From contig DASPMY010000029.1 of NCBI GenBank assembly GCA_035626815.1, positions 4,513-68,512 of the forward strand: DNA of 64,000 nt. The letters are read 5' to 3'. Positions 26,786 through 34,960 of the stretch are shown one piece after another. This DNA comes from Croceibacterium_A sp035626815. GTDB taxonomy: Bacteria; Pseudomonadota; Alphaproteobacteria; Sphingomonadales; Sphingomonadaceae. Position numbers and translations under genes: made by a program. Positions within the stretch are counted from its first letter, which is position 1. Each line of letters opens with the position of its first letter. Below the pieces are notes generated by a model that was given only the letters and a program-made list of their open reading frames with translations, had not been told where the DNA came from and made no database searches.

Positions 26786-28222
26786 GTGAGCGCCACCGAG
26801 ATCATATCCTGCGAGCCCGCCACCGGGGCCGAGCTGTGGCGCGGCAAGGTCGGCAACGTCGACGAGACGGTCGCCCGCGCGCGCAAGGCGTGGCCGCAAT
26901 GGGCGGCGCAGCCGCTCGCCACGCGGATCGAGCTGATGCGCCGCTTCGCCAACGAGGTGCGCAAGGAGCAGGACAAGTTCGCCGAGCTGATCGCCCGCGA
27001 GACCGGCAAGCCGCTGTGGGAAGCGCGCACCGAGGTCGAGGCGGTCGTCGCCAAGGTCGACATCTCGATCAGCGCCTATGCCGAGCGCACCGGGCAGAGG
27101 AAGCTCGACAGCGCGCTGCAAGGGACCGCGGCGGTGCGGCACAAGCCCCACGGGGTCATGGCCGTGCTCGGGCCGTACAACTTCCCGGCGCACCTGCCGA
27201 ACGGGCACATCGTCCCGGCGCTGATCGCCGGCAACGCGGTGATTTTCAAGCCGAGCGAGAAGACCCCGGCGACGGGCGAGTTCCTGCTCGGCTGCTTCCA
27301 CCGCGCCGGCGTCTCGGCGGCGGTGGTGCAGCTGCTCGTGGGCGGACCCGAGGAAGGCAAGGCGCTGGTCGCGCACGACGGCGTCGACGGGGTGCTGTTC
27401 ACCGGCTCGGCCCAGGTCGGCATCGCCATCAACCGCAAGCTGGCCGCCAACCCCGGCAAGATCGTCGCGCTGGAGATGGGCGGCAACAACCCGATCGTGC
27501 TGTGGGACACGCCCAAGCTGGCCGACGCGGCTTCGCTGATCGTCCAGTCGGCCTTCACCACCGCCGGCCAGCGCTGCACCGCGGCGCGGCGGCTGATCGT
27601 CAAGTCGAGCCTCTACGACGAGGCGATCGACCAGGTGAAGCGCCTGACCGGGCGGATCATCGTCGGCGCGCCGTTCGACGAGCCGGCGCCGTTCATGGGC
27701 CCGGTGATCGACGTCAACGCGGCCGACCAGCTGACCGAGAGCTTCCTCTACCTGCTGTCGCACGGCGGCAAGGCGATCGCCCACATGCGCCGACCGCGCG
27801 GCGAGCTGCCGTTCGTCACGCCCGGGCTGATCGACACCACGGCGATGGCCGAGCGGCCCGACGTCGAGCTGTTCGGCCCGCTGCTGCAAGTCATCCGGGT
27901 CGACGATTTCGACCAGGCGATCGCCGAGGCCAACAACACCCGGTTCGGGCTCTCGGCCTCGCTGATCGGCGGCAACCCGCAGGAATACAACCGCTTCTGG
28001 GCCAACGTCCGCGCCGGGATCATCAACTGGAACCGGCCGACCAACGGCGCCTCCTCGGCGGCCCCGTTCGGCGGGATCGGTTATTCGGGCAACCACCGGC
28101 CGGCGGCGTTCTATGCCGCCGACTACTGCGCCTATCCGGTGACCAGCACCGAGATGGAGCAGCCGCGCGCCAGCGTCGGCGTGGGCTTCAACGCCGACCG
28201 GCGCGTGTCCGGCGACCGCTAG
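26786..28222 (+). CDS. astD: N-succinylglutamate 5-semialdehyde dehydrogenase
   Basis: The 478-aa aldehyde dehydrogenase matches AstD closely: GVMAVLGPYNFPAHLPNGHI near residue 125, catalytic Glu in VALEMGGNNP near 230, catalytic Cys in FTTAGQRCTAARR near 263, and the AstD-specific ending NRPTNGASSAAPFGGIGYSG with ADYCAYPV. AstD is step four of the arginine succinyltransferase pathway. No astA, astB, astC or astE is seen in the window, so it is either an orphan here or the pathway is split. The start is GTG at 26786. Confidence 0.94.
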   Translation: MSATEIISCEPATGAELWRGKVGNVDETVARARKAWPQWAAQPLATRIELMRRFANEVRKEQDKFAELIARETGKPLWEARTEVEAVVAKVDISISAYAERTGQRKLDSALQGTAAVRHKPHGVMAVLGPYNFPAHLPNGHIVPALIAGNAVIFKPSEKTPATGEFLLGCFHRAGVSAAVVQLLVGGPEEGKALVAHDGVDGVLFTGSAQVGIAINRKLAANPGKIVALEMGGNNPIVLWDTPKLADAASLIVQSAFTTAGQRCTAARRLIVKSSLYDEAIDQVKRLTGRIIVGAPFDEPAPFMGPVIDVNAADQLTESFLYLLSHGGKAIAHMRRPRGELPFVTPGLIDTTAMAERPDVELFGPLLQVIRVDDFDQAIAEANNTRFGLSASLIGGNPQEYNRFWANVRAGIINWNRPTNGASSAAPFGGIGYSGNHRPAAFYAADYCAYPVTSTEMEQPRASVGVGFNADRRVSGDR

Positions 28223-28932
28223 CCGCTGGTGACGAGGTCGACCTCGGTGTTCCCCGACGCCAGGCGCCGGGCATAAACCACGTACGAGGCGCCGCCCTTG
28301 ACGCCGGCGAGCACGTCGTCGCCGTCCTGCAGCACGCGCTGGGCCGAAAAGCCGGCGGAGCGGGCGCGGGTGAAGTAGAAGTCCATCACCTCGCCGAGCG
28401 GCACCGGAGTGACGAAGTTGACCACCCGCAGCGCGCAATTCCCGGCATCGGTCCCTGCGGCTTCCTGCACCGCGCCGCGGGGATAGACCGGGAACGCCGG
28501 CGGCAGCCGCGCGGCCCACTGCGTGGTGTACTCGGCGCGCGCGGCGCAGTCGCCGTCGCCGCCCGGGGCCGCGGCGGCCCGCGCGGCGGCGGTCAGCGCG
28601 GCGCCGGGGGGCAGCGAGCCGGAGACCTCGCGCGGCTCGGGCGCCTTGCGCATCCGGCCCGGCCCGCCGGCGATCCGCAGCGCCTCGGCGCGCGCGGCGG
28701 CGATCGCCTCGGGCCCGTTGTCGATCGTCGGCAGCGCGCCGTCCTGCGACGGCAACGAGGCCGCGCTGTTGGCGCGGTTCTGCCCGACGAGGTCGGGATC
28801 GACCATGATCTGGTCGCCGAGCGCCCCGCTCAGCGCGGGATCGCCGTCGGCGACGGCGTCGGGCGCGCCGGCGCCGCCGCAGCTCGACAGCAGCAGCGCC
28901 GCGAGGGCGAGGACAGGAACAGTCTTGCGCAT
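28219..28932 (-). CDS. Putative lipoprotein, 237 aa
   Basis: A signal with an LLSSC lipobox (Cys near residue 18) precedes a long Ala/Asp-rich linker and then a compact C-terminal domain (about 125-237) with two Cys and the pattern FPVYPRGAVQEAAG...NCALRVVNFVTPVPLGEVMDFYF. That pattern resembles small domains found in other exported proteins of alphaproteobacteria, but I cannot name it. The stop overlaps the convergent astD stop. Confidence 0.72.
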   Translation of the reverse strand: MRKTVPVLALAALLLSSCGGAGAPDAVADGDPALSGALGDQIMVDPDLVGQNRANSAASLPSQDGALPTIDNGPEAIAAARAEALRIAGGPGRMRKAPEPREVSGSLPPGAALTAAARAAAAPGGDGDCAARAEYTTQWAARLPPAFPVYPRGAVQEAAGTDAGNCALRVVNFVTPVPLGEVMDFYFTRARSAGFSAQRVLQDGDDVLAGVKGGASYVVYARRLASGNTEVDLVTSG

Positions 28933-29026
28933 CGGCGGCAGCCTAGCGCGGCGCTCCCGAAAAAGCGTTTAACGCGGGGGGACCGATTCGGCGCCGTCCC
29001 GATTTGGGATCGCGGCCCAATGCTAT

Positions 29027-29061
29027 CAGGGCGCCCGGCGGAAACCCGCTCGGGCGCCCTG
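29027..29061. repeat. Perfect 11-bp inverted repeat
   Basis: CAGGGCGCCCG at 29027-29037 pairs with CGGGCGCCCTG at 29051-29061 across a 13-base loop. It lies in the 214-bp gap between the glycine-zipper gene and the lipoprotein gene, both on the minus strand. It may be a terminator for the first or part of the control region of the second. No T-run follows on either side. Confidence 0.5.
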
Positions 29062-29101
29062 GCGCGGCCCCTCATGAACACGACCCGAGAGGGCCGCGCA
29101 A

Positions 29102-29134
29102 CGGCCGAGGCCCAACAGGGGAGAGCCTCGGCCG
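29102..29134 (-). terminator. Likely terminator after the glycine-zipper gene
   Basis: CGGCCGAGGC (29102-29111) and GCCTCGGCCG (29125-29134) form a perfect 10-bp stem starting 13 bases after the stop codon of the minus-strand glycine-zipper gene. The following minus-strand bases are only weakly T-rich, so it may stabilise the 3' end rather than terminate strongly. Confidence 0.55.
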
Positions 29135-29146
29135 CGATTCGCGGGC

Positions 29147-29590
29147 TCAGCGGCAGCGGGTGCCGTCGGTGAGCTCCTTGCCGATCAGCGCGCCGGCGGC
29201 GGCGCCGAGGATGGTGCCGAGCGTGCGGCTGCGGCCGCCGTCGACCTCGCGCCCGATCAGCGCGCCGGCGGCGCCGCCGATGATGAGGCCGGTGGTGCCG
29301 TCCTTCTTGCGGCAGTAGGTGCTGCCGTCGCGGCCGCGCCACACCTGGGTGTTGCGGTAGACCGGCTCGCCATAGGCGTAGCGGCCGCCGTAGCGGTCGT
29401 CGTAGCCGCGCGAGCCGCGATAGCGGTCGCGGTCACGATGACGGTCGCGACGGTTGCGGTCCCAGCCGTCCTCCTGCGGAGCGGCGTGGTAGCCCGGGCG
29501 GTGGAGGTCCGCGGCCGCGGCGGGGACGGCGGTGAGCGCCACGCCGGTGGCGGCGAGGCCGAGGGCGGCGGTCTTGAGCAGGTTGATCAT
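29147..29590 (-). CDS. Glycine-zipper 2TM-domain exported protein
   Basis: The 147-aa protein has a signal peptide ending at AAAAD near residue 27, an Arg/Asp/Tyr-rich low-complexity region (40-80), a short YRNTQVWRGRDGSTYCRKKDG segment, and a glycine zipper with two GAAxGALIG repeats (about 100-140). The family (17 kDa surface antigen/SlyB-like) is usually anchored in or near the outer membrane and is often envelope-stress linked. The C-terminus carries a second Cys, so a disulfide is possible. Confidence 0.85.
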   Translation of the reverse strand: MINLLKTAALGLAATGVALTAVPAAAADLHRPGYHAAPQEDGWDRNRRDRHRDRDRYRGSRGYDDRYGGRYAYGEPVYRNTQVWRGRDGSTYCRKKDGTTGLIIGGAAGALIGREVDGGRSRTLGTILGAAAGALIGKELTDGTRCR

Positions 29591-29694
29591 CGTTTTTCAC
29601 TCCATCGAACTTTCGAGCGGACGGTTAAGGCTTACGCCCGGTTTCCTGAACGAACCGCAACCCGATCGTCAGGTTTGTATCTTTTTCGCGCGGG

Positions 29695-30645
29695 TTGCCG
29701 GAAAACCCCGCCGCGCCTACGGCCGCGCCGGTGAAGCGAGCGGCAACCGACCCCAAAAGCGGCCTTCCTTACGCGCTCGGCGCGCACGCGGTGTGGGGCT
29801 CGATGCCGCTCTACCTGCTGCTGGTGCAGAGCGTGCCGGCGCTCGAGTTCATCGCCTGGCGCGTGGTGTTCACGCTGCCGCTGTGCGGGCTGTTCCTGGC
29901 GGTGACGCGCGGCTGGAGCGAGCTCGGCGCCGTGCTGCGCAACCGGCGGGCGTTGCTGACGCTGCTCGGCAGCGCGACGATGGTGGCGATCAACTGGTTC
30001 CTCTACGTGTGGGCGATCCAGCGCGGCCACGTCTACGCGGCGAGCCTGGGCTACTACATCCTGCCGCTGATGATGATGCTGCTCGGGCTGGTGGTGCTCG
30101 GCGAGAAGCTGACGCGGCGGCAGGGGTGGGCGGTCATGCTCGCCGGGCTCGGCGTCGGCGTGCTCGCCATCGGCGCGCTGACGACGATGTGGCTGAGCCT
30201 GTCGATGGCGGTGACGTTCGGAATCTACGGGCTGCTGCGCAAGACCGTCGCCGCGGGGGCGCTGTCCGGCCTCACCGTCGAGACGCTGATCCTGCTGCCG
30301 GCCGCGCTGGCCATCGTCGCCTGGCACTGGACCACGCCGGCGGGACCGGCGCTGGGGCAAGGCTGGCATGTCGCGCTCGCAGTCGCGTGGAGCGGGCCGA
30401 TGACCGCGGTCCCGCTGATGTGGTTCGCGATCGCCGCGCGGCGCCTGCCGTACACGGTGATGGGCTTCCTCCAGTTCAGCTCGCCGACGATCGTGTTCGT
30501 GATCGGCCTGACGGTGTTCGGTGAGGAGCTGCGCCCGGCCCAGCTCGCCTGCTACGTGATGATCTGGGCCGCGGCGGCGCTGTTCAGCTGGGACCTGCTG
30601 CGGGGCCGCAAGGCGCCGGTCGCGGACAAGCCGATCCCGACCTAG
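29695..30645 (+). CDS. rarD: EamA-family transporter RarD
   Basis: The 316-aa protein has ten hydrophobic segments and the RarD pattern: YALGAHAVWGSMPLYLLLV near residue 25, AINWFLYVWAIQRGHVYAASLGYYI near 95, and MGFLQFSSPTIVFVIGL near 250. RarD belongs to the drug/metabolite transporter superfamily; its substrate is not firmly known. The start is uncertain: a TTG at 29695 or a GTG at 29731, neither with a strong ribosome binding site. The stop overlaps the convergent pyrC stop by four bases. Confidence 0.9.
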   Translation: MPENPAAPTAAPVKRAATDPKSGLPYALGAHAVWGSMPLYLLLVQSVPALEFIAWRVVFTLPLCGLFLAVTRGWSELGAVLRNRRALLTLLGSATMVAINWFLYVWAIQRGHVYAASLGYYILPLMMMLLGLVVLGEKLTRRQGWAVMLAGLGVGVLAIGALTTMWLSLSMAVTFGIYGLLRKTVAAGALSGLTVETLILLPAALAIVAWHWTTPAGPALGQGWHVALAVAWSGPMTAVPLMWFAIAARRLPYTVMGFLQFSSPTIVFVIGLTVFGEELRPAQLACYVMIWAAAALFSWDLLRGRKAPVADKPIPT

Positions 30646-31667
30646 GCGGCGAACCGCCAGCCGAGTGTCTCGCCGGCGTGGAACGGCACCACGCCGGCGA
30701 TCTCGGGCGGGACTTCGACCGGCGCGCGCTCGAGCGTCACCGTGCCTTCGTTGAGCGGCAGGCCGTAGAACGCCGCGCCGTGCTCGCTGGCAAAGGCCTC
30801 GAACCGGTCGAGCGCGCTTTCTTCGTCGAACACCGACAGATAGCTTTCGAGCGCGTGGGGCGCATTGAAGATGCCCGCGCAGCCGCAGGCCGATTCCTTG
30901 GCCTCGCGCAAGTGCGGCGCGCTGTCGGTGCCGAGGAAGAACTTCGGGTTGCCCGAGGTCGCCGCGCGGCGCAGCGCCAGGCGATGCTGCTCCCGCTTGG
31001 CGACCGGCAGGCAGTAGGCGTGCGGGCGGATGCCGCCGACGAGCATCGCGTTGCGGTTGAGGTGCAAGTGCTGCGGGGTGATCGTCGCGGCGACGTTGCG
31101 CCCGGCGCTCTCCACGAACCGGACCGCATCCGCGGTCGTCGCGTGCTCGAACACCACCTTGAGCCCCGGCAGGTCGCGCACCAGCGGCGCGAGCACGCGG
31201 TCGATGAACACCGCCTCGCGGTCGAACACGTCGACCTCGGGGTCGGTCACCTCGCCGTGGACGCACAGCACCATGCCGATGGCCTGCATCCGCTCGAGCA
31301 CGCGGCGGATGTTGCCGATGTCGGTCACTCCGCTCGCCGAGTTGGTCGTCGCCCCCGCGGGGTAGAGCTTGGCCGCGGTGAACACGCCGTCGGCGAAGCC
31401 GGCCGCCAGATCGTCGGGATCGGTGGCGTCGGTCAGGTAGCAGGTCATCAGCGGCGTGAAGTCCGCCCCCTCGGGCAGCGCGGCGACGATGCGCGCGCGA
31501 TAGCCCGCGGCATCGGCCGCGCGCGTCACCGGCGGGGTCAGGTTGGGCATGACGATCGCCCGCGCGAACTGCCGGGCGGTATGGCCGACCACGGCGCGCA
31601 GCATCTCCCCGTCGCGCAAGTGGACGTGCCAGTCGTCGGGCCGGCGGATGGTCAGCGTCTCGCTCAT
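30642..31667 (-). CDS. pyrC: Dihydroorotase (class II)
   Basis: The 341-aa enzyme closes carbamoyl-aspartate to dihydroorotate in pyrimidine synthesis. The zinc ligands and catalytic residues are visible: DDWHVHLRDG near residue 11, the carboxylated Lys in TAAKLYPAGATTNSASG near 97, FEHATT near 174, HLHLNRN near 196, and the catalytic Asp in LGTDSAPH near 246. It stands alone, away from pyrE at 51.6 kb. Confidence 0.96.
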   Translation of the reverse strand: MSETLTIRRPDDWHVHLRDGEMLRAVVGHTARQFARAIVMPNLTPPVTRAADAAGYRARIVAALPEGADFTPLMTCYLTDATDPDDLAAGFADGVFTAAKLYPAGATTNSASGVTDIGNIRRVLERMQAIGMVLCVHGEVTDPEVDVFDREAVFIDRVLAPLVRDLPGLKVVFEHATTADAVRFVESAGRNVAATITPQHLHLNRNAMLVGGIRPHAYCLPVAKREQHRLALRRAATSGNPKFFLGTDSAPHLREAKESACGCAGIFNAPHALESYLSVFDEESALDRFEAFASEHGAAFYGLPLNEGTVTLERAPVEVPPEIAGVVPFHAGETLGWRFAA

Positions 31668-31724
31668 CGGCGCGCCAATGGCACAGCGGCTTGACTATCG
31701 CCAGTGCCGGCCCAAGTGGGGGCC

Positions 31725-32447
31725 ATGGCCCACGAACGCCTGTTCTCGCGCGCGGTGGTGCGCATCGCGCCCGAGGCGCCGGGGGAGGACGCGGCGCAGT
31801 TCCTCCAGGGCCTGGTCACCAACGACGTGACCGGTGCGCTGCCGGTCTATGCCGGGCTGCTGACGGCGCAAGGCAAGGCGCTGTTCGACTTCCTGGTGTG
31901 GCTCGGGGGTGAGGGTTCGCTGCTGATCGACTGCGAGGCCGAGGCCGCCGACGAGCTGGTCAAACGGCTGTCGCTCTACCGGCTCCGGCGCAAGCTGCTC
32001 ATCGCCGCCGATCCGACGCTCGGCGTGTTCTGGCAGGCCGAGCTCGGCGACGGCGGCGCGCCCGACCCGCGGCTGCCGAGCCTCGGCCAGCGCTGGGTGG
32101 CGAAGGTCTCCGCCGAGGATCGTCCGGTCGATGCCGAGTACCTCAAGCACCGGCTCGCGCTCGGCGTGCCCGAAGGCCGCGGCGAGCTCGGCGACGTGCT
32201 GTGGCTCGAGACCAACGCCGCCGAGCTCAACGGCGTGGCGTTCGACAAGGGCTGCTACATCGGCCAGGAGAACACCGCGCGGATGAACTGGCGGCAGAAG
32301 GTCAACCGGCGCCTGCTGGTGGTGCCGCTCGATCGCTCGGACGAGACGAGGCGCAAGGCCGCGCACCCCGCGCTCGGCTTCGCGGTCGATCACGTGCGGG
32401 TCGACGACGTCGACCGCACGCTGCTGCCCGGCTGGCTGCGGCTCTAG
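31725..32447 (+). CDS. ygfZ: Folate-binding protein YgfZ (GcvT-like)
   Basis: The 240-aa protein resembles the aminomethyltransferase-like YgfZ/IBA57 family, which helps repair or assemble 4Fe-4S enzymes in a folate-dependent way. The hallmark FDKGCYIGQENTARM lies near residue 170, after LQGLVTNDVTG near 28. I chose the ATG at 31725 (MAHERL) because GGGGG precedes it and it fits the family start. It is divergent from pyrC and convergent with a TetR gene, sharing four bases at the stops. Confidence 0.92.
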   Translation: MAHERLFSRAVVRIAPEAPGEDAAQFLQGLVTNDVTGALPVYAGLLTAQGKALFDFLVWLGGEGSLLIDCEAEAADELVKRLSLYRLRRKLLIAADPTLGVFWQAELGDGGAPDPRLPSLGQRWVAKVSAEDRPVDAEYLKHRLALGVPEGRGELGDVLWLETNAAELNGVAFDKGCYIGQENTARMNWRQKVNRRLLVVPLDRSDETRRKAAHPALGFAVDHVRVDDVDRTLLPGWLRL

Positions 32448-33043
32448 GCCTGCAAATCCCCGCTCTGGACGAACGAGGCGGTGAGCATCGCGGTCGCCCG
32501 CTCGCGCGCGGTCTCGCGGCGGACGCGCAGCGAGCGGGCGAGCGCCTCGCCCATCAGCGCGTCGCCGAGCGCCAGCAGGACCAGGGCCAGCGTCGCCTCG
32601 TGCATCGTCCGGCGGGCGCCGTGATCGCTCTCCTGCGGGTGCAGCTCGTCGACCAGCCGGTCGATCGTCTCGACGATCGGATCGAGCGCGTCCTCGTTGC
32701 CCGACAGCATCATCCACGTCGCCAGCGCCCCGCCCCCTTCGCGGTCGAACGCCTCGAACGTCAGGTCGACGACCTCGCGCGGGCTGCCGATCCCGGCGCG
32801 CGTCGCCCGCACCGCGTCGCCGATCGATTCGCATACCGTCGCGGCGAGGTGCGCGGCGAGCGCCTTCTGCAGCCCCGCGGCGGAACCGAAATGGTGCAGC
32901 AGGTTGGCGTGGGTGCGGCCGATGCGCGCGGCGACCGCCTTGAGCGTCACCGCCTGCGGGCCCGCCTCGATCAGCAGCGCGCGCGCCGCCTCGACGGCGG
33001 AGCGGCGGCTTTCCTCCGACGGCAGTCGCTTCCTAATTGACAT
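32444..33043 (-). CDS. TetR-family transcriptional regulator
   Basis: The 199-aa protein has an N-terminal TetR helix-turn-helix (about residues 15-60: ARALLIEAGPQAVTLKAVAARIG followed by HANLLHHFGSAAGL) and an all-helical ligand domain. It is divergent from a PF10118 metal-dependent hydrolase gene, with only 28 bp between starts. A perfect palindrome TGACATTCGTGTCA overlaps its own start codon and probably binds it, giving joint control of both genes. Confidence 0.88.
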   Translation of the reverse strand: MSIRKRLPSEESRRSAVEAARALLIEAGPQAVTLKAVAARIGRTHANLLHHFGSAAGLQKALAAHLAATVCESIGDAVRATRAGIGSPREVVDLTFEAFDREGGGALATWMMLSGNEDALDPIVETIDRLVDELHPQESDHGARRTMHEATLALVLLALGDALMGEALARSLRVRRETARERATAMLTASFVQSGDLQA

Positions 33044-33051
33044 TCGTGTCA
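33037..33051. promoter_or_regulatory. Probable TetR operator and -35 element
   Basis: TGACATTCGTGTCA (33038-33051) is a perfect 5-bp-arm palindrome with a 4-base spacer, and TTGACA at 33037-33042 makes a consensus -35 for the rightward gene. The site covers the TetR start codon at 33041-33043. With a 17-base spacer the -10 would be weak (CATCCT) and the transcript would begin near the ATG at 33072, so that message may be nearly leaderless. Confidence 0.65.
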
Positions 33052-33071
33052 GCTATTCCCATCCTCGCGGC

Positions 33072-33956
33072 ATGAACGCATATACCGATTTCGCCGCCGA
33101 GGCGACCGAACCCGCGATCACCGTGCGCGACCGCCGCTTCGGGCGCGGCGCGGCGGCGGAACGCTGGTGGCTCGACGGCGACCCGGTCGGCACCGCGTGG
33201 TTCAACGCCCTCTCGGCCACGTTCCCCCGCGGCGAGACGCTGTTCATCGACGCGGTCAAAGCGTTCCGCGCCGATGCGCCGGGCCGGCTGGACGCGGAGA
33301 TCCGCGCGTTCATCAGGCAGGAGGTCAACCACACCCGCGAGCACCTGGCGTTCAACCGCGCCGCCGCGGCCGCCGGCTACGACATGCGGGCGATCGACGC
33401 GCGGGTCGAGCGGCTGATCGGCGAGGTCTACCAGCGCCCGCAGCACGGCTGGCTGGCGGTGACGATCGCGCTCGAGCACTTCACCGCGATGTTCGCCCAC
33501 GAGTTCCTCGCCCACCCGGCGCATTTCGTCGGCGCGGCGAACGCGCAGGCCGAGCTGTGGCGCTGGCACGCGGTCGAGGAGATCGAGCACAAGGCCGTCG
33601 CCTACGACACCTGGCTTCACGCGACGCGCGGCTGGAGCCGGTGGAAGCGCTGGCGGCTCAAGAGCGTGGTGATGCTGGCGATCACCCGGCGCTTCGTCCG
33701 CAACCGCTTCCAGGACGCGAGCGAGCTGCTGGCGCAGGACGGCATCGCCGGCTGGCGCGCCCGCGCGCGGCTGGCCTGGTACCTGGTCGGGCGGCCCGGC
33801 ATCCTGCGCCGCGTGTTCCCCGCCTGGTGCGCCTATTTCCTTCCCGGCTTCCACCCGTGGAACCGCGACGACCGCGCGCTGATCGGCACGTACGACAGCG
33901 AGTATGGCGCGGCGGTGCTCGAAGCTCCTCCCCGGGCGCAACCCAGGGAGGAGTAG
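33072..33956 (+). CDS. Metal-dependent hydrolase, PF10118 type
   Basis: The 294-aa protein matches the PF10118 family: RQEVNHTREHLAFNRAAA near residue 78, HFTAMFAHEFL near 137, and WRWHAVEEIEHKAVAYDTW near 160, which together supply His and Glu residues for a metal site like those of ferritin-like diiron proteins. Biochemical function is not firmly known. The last residues (EAPPRAQPREE) are encoded inside a GC-rich palindrome, so the natural C-terminus may have been altered by a repeat. Confidence 0.87.
   Translation: MNAYTDFAAEATEPAITVRDRRFGRGAAAERWWLDGDPVGTAWFNALSATFPRGETLFIDAVKAFRADAPGRLDAEIRAFIRQEVNHTREHLAFNRAAAAAGYDMRAIDARVERLIGEVYQRPQHGWLAVTIALEHFTAMFAHEFLAHPAHFVGAANAQAELWRWHAVEEIEHKAVAYDTWLHATRGWSRWKRWRLKSVVMLAITRRFVRNRFQDASELLAQDGIAGWRARARLAWYLVGRPGILRRVFPAWCAYFLPGFHPWNRDDRALIGTYDSEYGAAVLEAPPRAQPREE
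33925..33953. repeat. Short palindrome at the 3' end of the PF10118 gene
   Basis: CTCCTCCC (33925-33932) and GGGAGGAG (33946-33953) are separated by 13 bases and abut the TAG stop. The motif resembles the CTCCCC/GGGGAG arms of the larger REP-like element at 52.9 kb. It could act as a terminator for the rightward gene, but no T-run follows. Confidence 0.5.
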
Positions 33957-33957
33957 C

Positions 33958-34506
33958 TTAAGCCGCCTTTCGCATCGGAGCGTCTTGCGGTCCGTCAGCC
34001 TCGGCGAGGTCGAGCGCGTATTCGGGGGCTTCGACGGTCGCGCCCCGTCCGAGGCTGTGGATCGAGCTCGCGCGGCCGGTCGGGCGGAAGCCCGCTTTGC
34101 GCAGCACCCGGCCCGAGGCCGGGTTGTCGACCGCGTGGCGGCCGGTGATCCGGCTGTGGCCGATGGCGCGGGCAAGCGACAGCAGGCCGCCGAGCGCCTC
34201 GGTGGCATAGCCGCGCCCCCAGCAGCCGGGCTCGATCCAATAGCCGACTTCGGCCCGGCCCTCCTTGGCATTGAGTCCGCAGCCGCCGACGATCCGCCCT
34301 CCCTCTGCGGGCACGGTGACGAGCAGCGTTGGCGAGCGCGGGTGCTTCGGCGCCTCGATCCAGGCACGCGCGTGCTCCTCGCGGTACGGCCACGGCGCGG
34401 TGGTGAGCATGCGGACGACCGGCTCCTGCCCGATCGCGCGGGCGAGCTCGGGGGCATCTTCGGCCCACGCGGGCCTCAGGAACAGCCGTTCGGTACGCAG
34501 GAACAT
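33958..34506 (-). CDS. GNAT-family N-acetyltransferase (RimJ-like)
   Basis: The 182-aa protein has the acetyl-CoA-binding GNAT pattern: TERLFLRPAWAEDAPEL at the N-terminus, GGCGLNAKEGRAEVGYWIEP near residue 72, and the GCWGRGYATEAL pyrophosphate loop near 93. The group includes RimJ/RimL-type N-terminal and ribosomal-protein acetyltransferases. The substrate is not known. Its gene is convergent with the PF10118 gene, the two stops touching. Confidence 0.9.
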   Translation of the reverse strand: MFLRTERLFLRPAWAEDAPELARAIGQEPVVRMLTTAPWPYREEHARAWIEAPKHPRSPTLLVTVPAEGGRIVGGCGLNAKEGRAEVGYWIEPGCWGRGYATEALGGLLSLARAIGHSRITGRHAVDNPASGRVLRKAGFRPTGRASSIHSLGRGATVEAPEYALDLAEADGPQDAPMRKAA

Positions 34507-34577
34507 CGCTCTTCTCCCTCATCGGCGCCGCACCCCGGTTAGCCCGGAGATGTGACGGCGCGTTGGCGAGGGAGACT

Positions 34578-34608
34578 AAAAAAGGGAGACGGGGCGGCCC
34601 CATCTCCC
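34578..34608 (-). terminator. Rho-independent terminator of rplU-rpmA
   Basis: On the minus strand a GGGAGATGGGGC stem pairs with GCCCCGTCTCCC (one G-U pair) and is followed at once by six T residues (34583-34578). It lies 70 bases after the rpmA stop, and a smaller GGATGAC/GTCATCC hairpin sits between. This is the clearest intrinsic terminator in the window. Confidence 0.88.
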
Positions 34609-34677
34609 TCGTGGCCGGGCTGTTTCGCCGCCCGGCGGGGCCATCCCGGTGGATGACCCCTTCAGCGAGTCATCCGG

Positions 34678-34947
34678 TTATTCGGCGGCCTGTGCCATCA
34701 TGTCGACCGACACGTACTTGCGGCCTTGCTTGCCGTCGTGGAATCGCACTTTGCCCGCGGCGAGCGCGAACAGGGTGTGATCCTTGCCGATGCCGACGTT
34801 GACGCCCGGATAGACGCGGGTGCCGCGCTGGCGCACGATGATGTTGCCGCCGATCACGTCCTGACCGCCGAACTTCTTCACGCCGAGGCGACGGCCGGCC
34901 GAATCGCGACCGTTGCGCGACGAACCGCCTGCTTTCTTATGTGCCAT
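34678..34947 (-). CDS. rpmA: 50S ribosomal protein L27
   Basis: The 89-aa protein starts MAHKKAGGSSRNGRDSAGRR and continues with VKKFGGQDVIGGNIIVRQRG, unmistakably L27. Its N-terminal tail reaches the peptidyl transferase centre. It begins 13 bases after the rplU stop and ends before a strong terminator, so rplU-rpmA form the usual two-gene operon. The sequence has no odd feature. Confidence 0.98.
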   Translation of the reverse strand: MAHKKAGGSSRNGRDSAGRRLGVKKFGGQDVIGGNIIVRQRGTRVYPGVNVGIGKDHTLFALAAGKVRFHDGKQGRKYVSVDMMAQAAE

Positions 34948-34960
34948 CTCGAACTACCTC

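Noticed and set aside
23195..28519. A 1774-codon minus-strand frame over selO and astD
   Set aside because: High GC keeps stops rare; the product outside 23195-24331 has shadow composition and opposes two well-identified genes.
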